Assembly: GCA_963725645.1 (NCBI GenBank)
Contig: CAVRZD010000002.1
Coordinates: 186,001 to 250,000, forward strand
Direction of reading: 5' to 3'
Source: JALYZC01 sp963725645
GTDB taxonomy: Bacteria > Actinomycetota > Thermoleophilia > Solirubrobacterales > Solirubrobacteraceae
DNA length: 64,000 nt
Positions 25,027-32,650 of this stretch are shown piece by piece. Position 1 is the first letter of the stretch; each line of letters starts with the position of its first letter. Made by a program: the position numbers and the translations under genes. Under the pieces are notes generated by a model. It worked only from the letters and a program-made list of their open reading frames with translations, had not been told where the DNA came from and did not search any database.

Positions 25027-26457
25027 ATGACCATAGACGACCGACCGAGGAACCCGGGCGGCCGCGGCGAACCGAGGAGCATGGGCTCCCCCCGCTCCAC
25101 GAGGCGGGACCTCGAGCGCTACGCGGGATTGTTCGCGGCGCGCACGAAGGTGATGACGTCGTCGGCGATGCGCGACCTGATGGCGATCACCGAGCGCGAG
25201 GAGGTCATCTCGCTCGCCGGCGGGCTGCCCGACACCACCACCTTCCCCGCGCGCTCGTACGCGTCGATCATGGAGCGTGTGGCGATGGAGGCCTCCGCGC
25301 GCGCGCTCCAGTACGGCCCGACCGAGGGACTCGGGGCGCTCAAGGCCTGCATCGTCGAGGTGATGGCGGCGGAGGGCATCGAGGGCATCGACCGCGACGA
25401 GATCCTCGTCACGACCGGCGGCCAGCAGGTCATCGACCTGATGTGCAAGACGCTGATCGATCCGGGCGACGTGATCGTCGCGGAGGCGCCCACCTACCCG
25501 GGTGCGGTGCCCGCGTTCTCGGCGTACGAGGCCGACGTGGTCCAGATCGAGATGGACCGCGACGGCATGCGCACCGACGTGCTGGAGGAGACGCTGGACC
25601 GGCTCGACCGCGAGGGCCGCCGGCCCAAGTTCATCTACACCGTTCCCACGTTCCAGAACCCGGCCGGCGTGACGCTGTCGCTGCCGCGGCGCGAGCGCCT
25701 CGTGCGGATCGCCCACGAGCGCGAGCTGCTCGTGCTCGAGGACAACCCCTACGGACTGCTGCGCTACGAGGGCGAGCCCCTGCCGACGCTGCGCTCGATC
25801 GACGGCGGGGAATTCGTCGTGTACCTGGGTACGTTCTCGAAGATCCTCTCCCCCGGCCTACGGCTGGGCTGGACCGTCGCCCCGCGCCCGGTGCTGGAGA
25901 AGATGAACATCGGCAAGCAGTCCGTGGACCTCTGCTCCTCGCCGATGACCCAGCTCTTCGTGACGACCTACTTCGCCGAGGACGGCAGCTGGGCCGACTA
26001 CCTGCGCTCGCTGCGCGAGATCTACCGCCGCCGGCGCGACACGATGCTCGACGCGCTGGCCGAGCAGTTCCCCCACGAGGCCGAGTGGACTCACCCGCAG
26101 GGCGGGCTGTTCATCTGGGCCACGATGCCCGACTACATCGACACGACGGACCTGCTGGCGCGGGCGCTGTCGGAGAACGTCGCCTTCGTTCCCGGCCGCG
26201 CCGCGTTCCTCGACGGCCGCGGCGGCACCGCCATGCGGCTGAACTTCTCCGGCGTGTCCGAGGACGACATCCGCGAGGGCGTGCGCCGCATCGGCAAGGT
26301 CGTGCGCGAGCAGGTCGCCCTGTACGGCACGCTCACCGGCGCGCCCGCGGCGACGCCGGAGGAGCCGGCGCCGTCCGCACCGGACCCGGCGCTGGCCGAG
26401 GTTCTGCGCCTGCCCGAGCGCGCGCGCCGGCGCGGGCGGCGCGCCGACGACGGCTGA
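25027..26457 (+). CDS. PLP-dependent aminotransferase (2-aminoadipate / MocR-lineage, fold type I)
   Basis: 476 residues. The core resembles the aminotransferase domain of the MocR/LysN lineage: EVISLAGGLPDTTTFP, LQYGPTEGLGALK, TTGGQQVIDLMCKTLIDPGD, EAPTYPGAVPAF, YTVPTFQNPAGVTLS, and the PLP lysine in LGTFSKILSPGLRLGW. No winged-helix domain is fused at the N-terminus, so it is an enzyme and not a regulator. The C-terminal 40 residues are a Pro/Ala/Arg-rich tail outside the family. The stop overlaps the ddl start (TGATG). The substrate may be a branched or aromatic amino acid, or 2-aminoadipate; it cannot be decided. Confidence 0.88.
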   Translation: MTIDDRPRNPGGRGEPRSMGSPRSTRRDLERYAGLFAARTKVMTSSAMRDLMAITEREEVISLAGGLPDTTTFPARSYASIMERVAMEASARALQYGPTEGLGALKACIVEVMAAEGIEGIDRDEILVTTGGQQVIDLMCKTLIDPGDVIVAEAPTYPGAVPAFSAYEADVVQIEMDRDGMRTDVLEETLDRLDREGRRPKFIYTVPTFQNPAGVTLSLPRRERLVRIAHERELLVLEDNPYGLLRYEGEPLPTLRSIDGGEFVVYLGTFSKILSPGLRLGWTVAPRPVLEKMNIGKQSVDLCSSPMTQLFVTTYFAEDGSWADYLRSLREIYRRRRDTMLDALAEQFPHEAEWTHPQGGLFIWATMPDYIDTTDLLARALSENVAFVPGRAAFLDGRGGTAMRLNFSGVSEDDIREGVRRIGKVVREQVALYGTLTGAPAATPEEPAPSAPDPALAEVLRLPERARRRGRRADDG

Positions 26458-27413
26458 TGGCGCGCGTCGCCGTGCTCAAGGGCGGGCGCTCGCTCGAGCG
26501 CCAGGTCTCGCTGCGCTCGGGCGCGCGGGTCGAGGACGCGCTCGAGCGCCTCGGCCACGAGCTGGTGCCGATCGACGTCGGCGCGGACCTCGTCGAACGC
26601 CTGCGGACCGAGCGCCCCGACGTCGCCTTCGTCGCCCTGCACGGACCCGTCGGCGAGGACGGCACGGTGCAGGAGCTGCTCGAGGTCGTCGGCGTGCCCT
26701 ACACCGCATCGGGCGTGTCCGCGTGCATCCGCTGCGCCGACAAGGTCCTGGCCAAGCACGCGATGCGCGATGCCCGCATCCCGACGCCGGACTTCTATGC
26801 GTTCAACGAGACGGCCTTCAAGGAGCTGGGCGCGGCCGGCGCGCTGCCCGAGATCGAGGAGCGGCTGGACTTTCCGATCGTCGTCAAGCCCGCGAGCCAG
26901 GGCTCGGCGCTCGGGATCAAGTTCGCGGCCACCGCCGACGACGTGCCGACCGCGCTGGTGGCGGCGTTCTCCTACGACGACAAGGTGCTGCTCGAGCGCC
27001 ACGTCGCCGGGCGCGACCTGGCGGTGTCGGTGCTCGAGCGCGGCGAGGGCCCGGAGGCGCTGCCCGTCGTGGAGGCCGTGCCGCACGACGAGGACTTCTA
27101 CGACTTCGAGGCGCGCTACGACATCGGCCGCACCGAGTTCGTGTGCCCGGCCGAGCTGCCGGACGACGCCGCCGAACGCGCGCAGGAGATTGCGCTGGAC
27201 GCCTACCGGCTGTTCGGCTGCTATGGCTTCGCGCGGGTGGACGTGATGATGGACGCGGCGAGCGGCGAGTTGTTCGTGCTCGAGGTCAACGCGATCCCCG
27301 GCCTGACCGAGACGAGCCTCCTGCCCCAGGCCGCCGAGGCGGCCGGCATCGACTTCGACGAGGTCGTGGCGCGGCTGATCGAGCTGGCGCTGGCGCGGAC
27401 CGCGCGCGCCTAG
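26457..27413 (+). CDS. ddl: D-alanine--D-alanine ligase
   Basis: 318 residues of the ATP-grasp family, making the D-Ala-D-Ala dipeptide for peptidoglycan. Motifs: VAVLKGGRSLERQVSLRSG at the N-terminus, VAFVALHGPVGEDGTVQE, PYTASGVSACIRCADK, FPIVVKPASQGSALGIKF, and FVLEVNAIPGLTETSLLPQ near the end. All key regions are present. The typical Ser in the loop after the HG motif and the GxGS context look normal. It is translationally coupled to the aminotransferase by a one-base overlap. It converges on the bifunctional nuclease gene, sharing a CTAG at the stops. Confidence 0.95.
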   Translation: MARVAVLKGGRSLERQVSLRSGARVEDALERLGHELVPIDVGADLVERLRTERPDVAFVALHGPVGEDGTVQELLEVVGVPYTASGVSACIRCADKVLAKHAMRDARIPTPDFYAFNETAFKELGAAGALPEIEERLDFPIVVKPASQGSALGIKFAATADDVPTALVAAFSYDDKVLLERHVAGRDLAVSVLERGEGPEALPVVEAVPHDEDFYDFEARYDIGRTEFVCPAELPDDAAERAQEIALDAYRLFGCYGFARVDVMMDAASGELFVLEVNAIPGLTETSLLPQAAEAAGIDFDEVVARLIELALARTARA

Positions 27414-27902
27414 GACTCGCCGCCGGCGAAGTCCTCCGGCGAGACGTTCTCGAGGAAGTCCTTGAACTTCTCGACGACCTCCTCGGTGTCCTCGACCTCG
27501 TGCTCGAACTCGATCGCGGACTCGGCGATCACGTCCTCCGCGGCGAAGATCGGAGCGCCGGAGCGCACGGCGAGCGCGAGCGCGTCGCTGGGGCGCGAGT
27601 CGATCTCCAACTCGCGCCCGTTCACGCTCAGGGTGATCGACGCGTAGAAGGTGTTCTCCCGCAGCTCGGTGACCGACACGCGCGTGCAGTTGACGTCGAG
27701 CTCGGTGAGCATGTCCGACAGGAGGTCGTGGGTCATCGGCCGGGGCGTGCTGGCGCCCTGCAGGCTTCATGAGGATCGCCGCCGCCTCCGGATGGCCGAT
27801 CCAGATCGGCAGGAACTTGTTCGAGTCGACGGTCTTCAGCAGCACGATCGGCTGCTTGCCGACCATGTCGAAGCTCACGCCGTAGATCACCATCTCCTGC
27901 AC
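27410..27902 (-). pseudogene. Bifunctional nuclease (BFN, DUF151) domain protein with an apparent +1 frameshift
   Basis: The C-terminal part (108 residues from an internal ATG) contains FYASITLSVNGRELEIDSRP followed by SDALALAVRSGAPIFAAEDV, the DUF151 core. The N-terminal part is in another frame: MVIYGVSFDMVGKQPIVLLK, then FLPIWIGHPEAAAILMK. The join is at about 27764, where one extra base in AAGCCTGCAG turns the expected MKLQGAS into MKPAGRQ. Removing that base restores a standard protein of about 163 residues from a GTG at 27902. Because the domain is otherwise intact, a sequencing insertion is most likely. The family degrades DNA or RNA, or acts in stress adaptation. Confidence 0.8.
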
Positions 27903-28211
27903 GCGGACTGCTCCCCTCGACGGGTCGGCCAAGTATAGGCAGCGATCACGGGGGAATCGGCGGCGTCGGGTGATCGCTGGTCGTAGTTCCTGGTCACGTT
28001 GGTCAGCGCGACGCGGCGGGCCGGCGCGCCGTCCACGGCGGGCGAACGCCGGCTGCGCCACCGCACGGCGCGGAGCATCGCCCCGGCCCGGCGGCAGCGC
28101 CACCGTCAGGCCGGGCGGCCCGCGTGGCGCATCCACCGGTCCGGGGGGCGTCCGGGGCGCTGCTTATGGTGCGCGCAGCCTCGGGGTTCGGCCCCGAGCG
28201 TGTGCGTGGAT
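27903..28211. promoter_or_regulatory. 309-base divergent intergenic region between the BFN gene and bioB
   Basis: I find no gene here. For the BFN gene a TATACT -10 box (minus strand, 27932-27937) lies about 30 bases ahead of the GTG. Three near-copies of TGGTC(A/G) occur at 27978, 27991 and 28000 in the same orientation. A perfect hairpin lies at 28180-28198 just ahead of bioB. No classical BirA or BioQ box is recognisable. The very GC-rich middle shows nothing else that I can support. Confidence 0.4.
28180..28198 (+). promoter_or_regulatory. Hairpin in the bioB leader
   Basis: CTCGGGG and CCCCGAG pair perfectly around the loop TTCGG, ending 13 bases before the bioB ATG. It would occupy the place of a ribosome binding site, and no Shine-Dalgarno is visible downstream of it. 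It could influence initiation or end an upstream transcript; no U-tract follows. Confidence 0.4.
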
Positions 28212-29399
28212 ATGCCCCCGCTGATTAGCCGCGAGGAAGCGTTGTGTCTTGGCGAGCTTGAGCAGCCCGCTGAGGTTGAGGCGTTGGTGCAGCGTGCGTG
28301 GCGTGCGCGGGTTGAGCGCTTTGATGACTCGACGGACCTGTGTTCGTTGGTCAATGCGAAGTCGGGCGGCTGTTCGGAGGATTGTGGGTTTTGCGCGCAG
28401 TCGCGTTTTGCTGAGGCGGAGACGCCGATGCACGCGATGATGGAGCCCGAGCAGATCCTCGAGCATGCGCGTGCGGCGGAGGCGGCCGGGGCGCATCGTT
28501 TCTGCATGGTCACGCAGGGGCAGGGGCTTTCCAAGCGTGATTTTGAGCGGGTGCTGGAGGGCACGCGGTTGGTGGCCGAGCACACCAACCTCAAGCGCTG
28601 CGCGTCGATCGGTCACATGTCGGTCGGGCGGGCGCGGGCGCTCAAGGACGCCGGTGTGCAGCGCGTGCATCACAACGTCGAGACGGCCGAGTCCTACTAC
28701 CCCGAGGTCACATCGACGGTCCGCTACGCCGGGCGGATCCGCACGATCGAGGCGGTCAAGCAGGCCGGGCTGGAGACCTGCGTCGGCGGCATCCTCAACC
28801 TCGGCGAGACCCGCGAGCAGCGCGTCGAGATGGCCTTCCAGCTGGCCGCGATCGACCCCACCAGCGTCCCGATCAACCTGCTCAACCCGCGGCCGGGGAC
28901 GAAATTCGGCGACCGCGACTTCATGGACCCCTGGGAAGCGGTGAAGTGGATCGCGATCTTCCGCCTGATCCTCCCCGCCGCGCTGTTCCGACTCTGCGGC
29001 GGCCGCGTCGAGAACCTCGGCGAGCTCCAACCACTCGCGATCAAAGCCGGCGTCAACGGCGTGATGATGGGCAACTTCCTCACCACACTGGGCAACACAC
29101 CCGAACAGGACCGCGACATGTTCGAAGAGCTCGGACTCAACGTCGCCCGCCAACCCGACAACGCAACCAACCCCCGCCCCGACAACCGCGCCGGCTGGCT
29201 GGAGGGCCAGACACCGGACGTGGTCGAAGCCCACCTCGACCCCCCCGCCCCCGCCGAAGGGATCGAGGTCCGGCTGTGGGACCCATCCGCGCAACTGCGC
29301 TTCAAGCCCAAGCGTCACGTACCGCCACGCCCCGACGGCGCACCAAACACCACCCCGGCCGCCGGGCGGGACATCCAACGGGCCGACGTCCAGCGCTAG
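28212..29399 (+). CDS. bioB: Biotin synthase
   Basis: 395 residues. BioB is a radical-SAM enzyme that inserts sulfur into dethiobiotin. The 4Fe-4S cysteines are in GGCSEDCGFCAQSR (Cys54, Cys58, Cys61). NVETAESYYPEVTSTVRYAG, GILNLGETREQRVEMAF and VPINLLNPRPGTKF are further BioB segments. The last 60 residues, rich in Pro, Asp and Asn, extend past the usual end (about 330-350 residues). Base use is odd: the first 400 bases are G/T-rich (GTG, TTG, GCG, GTT), while the last 450 are C/A-rich. This strand-skew reversal is not seen in neighbours and may reflect a separate history. No other biotin gene is adjacent, but the biotin-dependent carboxylase genes lie 10 kb away. Confidence 0.95.
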   Translation: MPPLISREEALCLGELEQPAEVEALVQRAWRARVERFDDSTDLCSLVNAKSGGCSEDCGFCAQSRFAEAETPMHAMMEPEQILEHARAAEAAGAHRFCMVTQGQGLSKRDFERVLEGTRLVAEHTNLKRCASIGHMSVGRARALKDAGVQRVHHNVETAESYYPEVTSTVRYAGRIRTIEAVKQAGLETCVGGILNLGETREQRVEMAFQLAAIDPTSVPINLLNPRPGTKFGDRDFMDPWEAVKWIAIFRLILPAALFRLCGGRVENLGELQPLAIKAGVNGVMMGNFLTTLGNTPEQDRDMFEELGLNVARQPDNATNPRPDNRAGWLEGQTPDVVEAHLDPPAPAEGIEVRLWDPSAQLRFKPKRHVPPRPDGAPNTTPAAGRDIQRADVQR

Positions 29400-29905
29400 C
29401 CGCCGGTCGCGGGGCCCGCGCTGACCTCGCGGAGCCGGCCGGTCTCGACCTCGTAGACGAACCCGCGCACGTTCTTGTGCGGAATGTGCGGGCTGTCCTG
29501 GATCCGCTTGATCTGACGGCGCACACTCTCCTCGAGGTCGTCGAAGCCGTGGGCGCTCCAGTCGGGCCGGACGCCCGCCTCGGCCTCGAGCCGCTGGGCG
29601 AATTCGCCGCTGGTGAGTGCGAGCATCCCGCAGCTCGTGTGGTGGATGAGGATGATCTCCTCGGTCCCGAGCATGTGCTGTGAGATGGCCAGCGAGCGGA
29701 TCTCCTCGTCGGTGACGATGCCTCCGGCGTTGCGGATGACGTGCGCGTCGCCCTCGCTCAGCCCCAGGATCCCGTCGACGTTGAGCCGCGCGTCCATACA
29801 CGCGACCACGGCGACCTTCTTCGCCGGGGGGCCAGGGAGGTCGCCCTTGTCGAAGGACGCCGCGTACGACTCGGCGTTGCGGAGGAGCTCGTCGGTGACA
29901 GTCAT
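29396..29905 (-). CDS. Beta-carbonic anhydrase (Rv1284-like)
   Basis: 169 residues. Zinc ligands are Cys36 in VVACMDARLNVDGILG, His89 and Cys92 in LIHHTSCGMLA, with the catalytic Asp38-Arg40 dyad. The sequence closely resembles mycobacterial Rv1284 (shared EGDAHVIRNAGGIVTD-type segment, RSLAISQ, and the final FVYEVETGRLREV). It hydrates CO2 to bicarbonate in the cytoplasm, the co-substrate of acetyl-CoA carboxylase encoded nearby. It converges on bioB with a 4-base overlap at the stops (CTAG) and is divergent from the GH15 gene. A promoter-like pair of boxes lies upstream. Confidence 0.93.
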   Translation of the reverse strand: MTVTDELLRNAESYAASFDKGDLPGPPAKKVAVVACMDARLNVDGILGLSEGDAHVIRNAGGIVTDEEIRSLAISQHMLGTEEIILIHHTSCGMLALTSGEFAQRLEAEAGVRPDWSAHGFDDLEESVRRQIKRIQDSPHIPHKNVRGFVYEVETGRLREVSAGPATGG

Positions 29906-29928
29906 CGTGCGTTCCCGGTACGCGGAGT

Positions 29929-29956
29929 AGCATAGGCTTGCAGGAGTGAGTAGCAA
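29929..29956 (-). promoter_or_regulatory. Putative promoter of the carbonic anhydrase gene
   Basis: On the minus strand TTGCTA (29951-29956) and TATGCT (29929-29934) are separated by 16 bases, with the ATG 24 bases after the -10 box. The match to TTGnnA / TAnnnT is good. It sits in the 129-base gap shared with the divergent GH15 gene. Confidence 0.45.
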
Positions 29957-30034
29957 CGTCGCGCTTGAGGGTTGGGTGCGAGCCGCGAGGTTGCGGCGGC
30001 GGTGCCCGGCCGCGCGGAGGCAAGGGGCGCTGCG

Positions 30035-31966
30035 ATGACCCCGGCCATTCCCGCCTCGCCCGGTGGGTCGACTGCCTTCCCGCCGATCGCCGACTACGCG
30101 TACCTGTCCGACTGCGAGACCGCGGCCCTGATCGCGCCGAGCGGAAACGTCGAGTGGATGTGCGCGCCGCGCATGGACTCGCCGAGCCTGTTCGCGGCGA
30201 TCCTCGACCGCGACGCCGGGGCGTTCCGCCTCGGACCGGCCGACGTGATGGTCCCGGCCGGGCGCCGCTACGTGCCCGGCACGATGGTCGTGGAGACCAG
30301 CTGGGAGACCCGCATGGGCTGGGTGATCATCCGCGACGTCCTGTGCATCGGGCCCTGGCATCACGAGCAGGAGCGCTCGGATCGGCACCGGCGATCACCC
30401 ACCGACTACGAGGCCGAGCACGTGCTCGTGCGCACGGCCAAGTGCGTCCAGGGATCGGCCGAGGTCCACCTCGACTGCGAGCCGGCCTTCGACTACGGCG
30501 GCCTGGCGGCGGAGTGGCGGTACACCGAGTCCGGGTATCACGCGGCGGCGGCCACGTCCGAGGGCATGGAGATCGAGCTGCGGCTCGTCACCGACATGCG
30601 CCTCGGTCTCGAGGGGCCACGCGCGAAGGCGCGCACGATCCTCCAGGAGGGCGATGTCGCATTCGCGGCGCTGGGGTGGGCCGACTACCCGCTGCCCCAG
30701 ACCTACGAGGAGGCATCCGACCGGCTCGAGCGGACGGCGCACTACTGGCAGGATTGGCTCAAGCACGGCTCGTTCCCCGACCATCCCTGGCGAACCTATC
30801 TGCAGCGCAGCGCGCTGACGCTCAAGGGCCTGACCTACGCACCGACCGGGGCGATGGTCGCCGCCCCGACGACGTCGCTGCCGGAGACCCCGGGCGGCGA
30901 GCGCAACTGGGACTACCGCTACAGCTGGATCCGCGACTCGACGTTCATGCTGTGGGCCCTGTACACCCTCGGCTTCGACTGGGAGGCGAACGACTTCTTC
31001 TACTTCGTCGCCGACGTGACCGAGGCGGAGGAGCGCCAGCTCCAGATCATGTACGGCATCGGCGGGGAGAGCAAGCTCACCGAGCAGACGCTCGACCACC
31101 TGTCGGGCTATGGCGGAGCCCGTCCCGTCCGGGTGGGCAACGAGGCCTACAAGCAGAACCAGCACGACGTGTGGGGGGCCGTCCTCGACTCGATCTACCT
31201 TCACACCAAGACGCGCGACCAGCTGCCGGAGCGGCTCTGGCCGATCATCAAGCGCCAGGTGAGCATGGCGCTCGAGAAGTGGCGCGAGCCCGACCGCGGC
31301 ATCTGGGAGGTGCGCGGCGACCCCAAGCACTTCACCTCCTCGAAGCTCATGTGCTGGGTCGCCGCCGACCGGGGCGCGCGCCTCGCGCAGATCCGCGAGG
31401 ACAACGAGACTGCGGCGCGCTGGCAGGCCGCGGCGGATGAGATCCACGCCGACATCTGCGAGAACGGCACCGACGCGCGCGGGGTCTTCACCCAGCACTA
31501 CGAAACCGACGCGCTCGACGCATCCGTCCTGATGGTGCCGCTCGTTCGGTTCCTGCCAACCGACGACCCCCGTGTCCGCGACACCGTGCTGGCGATCGCG
31601 GAGGAGCTGACCGAGGAGGGCCTCGTGCTGCGGTACCGCGTGGAGGAGACCGACGACGGCCTCGCGGGCGAGGAGGGCACGTTCACGATCTGCTCGTTCT
31701 GGCTGGTCTCGGCGCTGTGCGAGATCGGCGAGATCGGGCGGGCGCGCCGGCTCTGCGAGAAGCTCCTCTCCTACGCCAGCCCGCTGCTGCTCTACGCCGA
31801 GGAGATCGATCCGCACACCGGCCGCCATCTCGGCAACTACCCGCAGGCGTTCACCCACCTCGCGCTCATCAACGCGGTGATGCACGTGATCCGCGCCGAC
31901 CAGCATCTCGAGATGGGCGAGTTCTCCCTCGGGCGCGAGCTCGAGCGGCTGCGCATGGGCCGTTGA
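30035..31966 (+). CDS. Glycoside hydrolase family 15 protein (trehalase / glucoamylase-like)
   Basis: 643 residues. An N-terminal beta-domain (LIAPSGNVEWMCAPRMDSPS) is followed by an (alpha/alpha)6 catalytic barrel. The family signatures are GGERNWDYRYSWIRDSTFML, DRGIWEVRGDPKHFTSSK, and EEGTFTICSFWLVSALCE. The acidic residues in the last two are the expected general acid and base. Actinobacterial members include a trehalase; others act on alpha-1,4-glucans. No signal peptide is visible, so a cytoplasmic role in trehalose or glycogen turnover is most likely. I chose the ATG at 30035 because the upstream extension has no family match. It is divergent from the carbonic anhydrase gene. Confidence 0.9.
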   Translation: MTPAIPASPGGSTAFPPIADYAYLSDCETAALIAPSGNVEWMCAPRMDSPSLFAAILDRDAGAFRLGPADVMVPAGRRYVPGTMVVETSWETRMGWVIIRDVLCIGPWHHEQERSDRHRRSPTDYEAEHVLVRTAKCVQGSAEVHLDCEPAFDYGGLAAEWRYTESGYHAAAATSEGMEIELRLVTDMRLGLEGPRAKARTILQEGDVAFAALGWADYPLPQTYEEASDRLERTAHYWQDWLKHGSFPDHPWRTYLQRSALTLKGLTYAPTGAMVAAPTTSLPETPGGERNWDYRYSWIRDSTFMLWALYTLGFDWEANDFFYFVADVTEAEERQLQIMYGIGGESKLTEQTLDHLSGYGGARPVRVGNEAYKQNQHDVWGAVLDSIYLHTKTRDQLPERLWPIIKRQVSMALEKWREPDRGIWEVRGDPKHFTSSKLMCWVAADRGARLAQIREDNETAARWQAAADEIHADICENGTDARGVFTQHYETDALDASVLMVPLVRFLPTDDPRVRDTVLAIAEELTEEGLVLRYRVEETDDGLAGEEGTFTICSFWLVSALCEIGEIGRARRLCEKLLSYASPLLLYAEEIDPHTGRHLGNYPQAFTHLALINAVMHVIRADQHLEMGEFSLGRELERLRMGR

Positions 31967-31991
31967 GCAACGGGCGCACCAAGTGGCGGCG

Positions 31992-32564
31992 ATGAAGGCA
32001 ACGTGCCTCGTGAGCACCTGCTCGGCGGCCCTTGCGCTCGCCGGCTGCGATGGCTCGGCGTCGAGCGGCTCCGACCGGTCGGTCGCTCAGACGGTCGCCC
32101 CCACCCAGTCGGTCGCTCCCACCCAGTCGGTCGCCCCGGCCCAGCCGACGGAGCCGGTCCGGTTGGGATGCCACGAGTACTGCCAGCAGGCCGGCGGGTA
32201 CGGCGCCGGCCCCGACGAGAACCCTCCGCTGGCCACGCTCGCCACCAGCGGGACGGTGACGCCGGTCAACGGAGTCGTGCCGATCGACGTCAAGTGCGCG
32301 TATCGGGAAACCTGCGAAGGGGCGCTTATCCTCGCCGGCAACGGGCAGGAGATCGGCCGGTCGGATCTCGTCGTGCCGGGGAACAGCACCCGGACGCTCG
32401 GGGTGCCGCTGTCGGCAGCCGGGCAGCAGGCGCTCAACGGGGGCGGCGATGTGTCGGTCGACGTCACAATCGATTCGTTCGTAACGTTGAAAGCGCTCCC
32501 CAAAGGCGAGCAGTCGAACTGGATGGGCCTGGCCGTCGGCTCCATCAAGCTGACCGCGGAGTGA
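31992..32564 (+). CDS. Putative secreted lipoprotein with an APTQSV repeat
   Basis: 190 residues. A short signal (MKATCLVSTCSAALALAGC) ends in the lipobox LAGC, with Cys at about 19 as the likely lipid-modified residue. A Ser/Thr/Pro linker follows, in which VAPTQS is repeated (three 18-base DNA units), then a folded domain with paired cysteines (GCHEYCQQ; KCAYRETC). The domain's beta-rich pattern (IDVKCAYRETCEGALILAGN; DVSVDVTIDSF) resembles an Ig-like or adhesion fold, but I do not recognise a family. It follows GH15 after 25 bases and may be co-transcribed. An upstream GTG (31983) is an alternative start. Confidence 0.7.
   Translation: MKATCLVSTCSAALALAGCDGSASSGSDRSVAQTVAPTQSVAPTQSVAPAQPTEPVRLGCHEYCQQAGGYGAGPDENPPLATLATSGTVTPVNGVVPIDVKCAYRETCEGALILAGNGQEIGRSDLVVPGNSTRTLGVPLSAAGQQALNGGGDVSVDVTIDSFVTLKALPKGEQSNWMGLAVGSIKLTAE
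32080..32145 (+). repeat. 18-base tandem repeat in the lipoprotein linker
   Basis: Three consecutive 18-base units beginning CGGTCGC, at 32092, 32110 and 32128, are nearly identical, preceded by a partial unit at 32080. They encode repeated VAPTQS. The repeat is in-frame and is a likely site for length variation. Confidence 0.8.
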
Positions 32565-32587
32565 CCTCGGGCGCCGAGTCCGACCGC

Positions 32588-32617
32588 TTGCAACGGGCGG
32601 CGCCTCCAGAGTAGGTT
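32588..32617 (+). promoter_or_regulatory. Putative promoter of the phosphoketolase gene
   Basis: TTGCAA (32588-32593) and TAGGTT (32612-32617) are 18 bases apart, 34 bases ahead of the TTG start of the phosphoketolase gene, which has a GGGAGG ribosome site. This fits the TTGnnA / TAnnnT pattern seen elsewhere in the window. Confidence 0.4.
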
Positions 32618-32650
32618 TCCCACGCCCGCTCCATCACCCGGGAGGCCACG

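Noticed and set aside
24405..27413. 1002-codon + strand frame ending in ddl
   Set aside because: The upstream part is antisense or out of frame to DUF4126 and the aminotransferase; only the ddl part from 26457 has family motifs.
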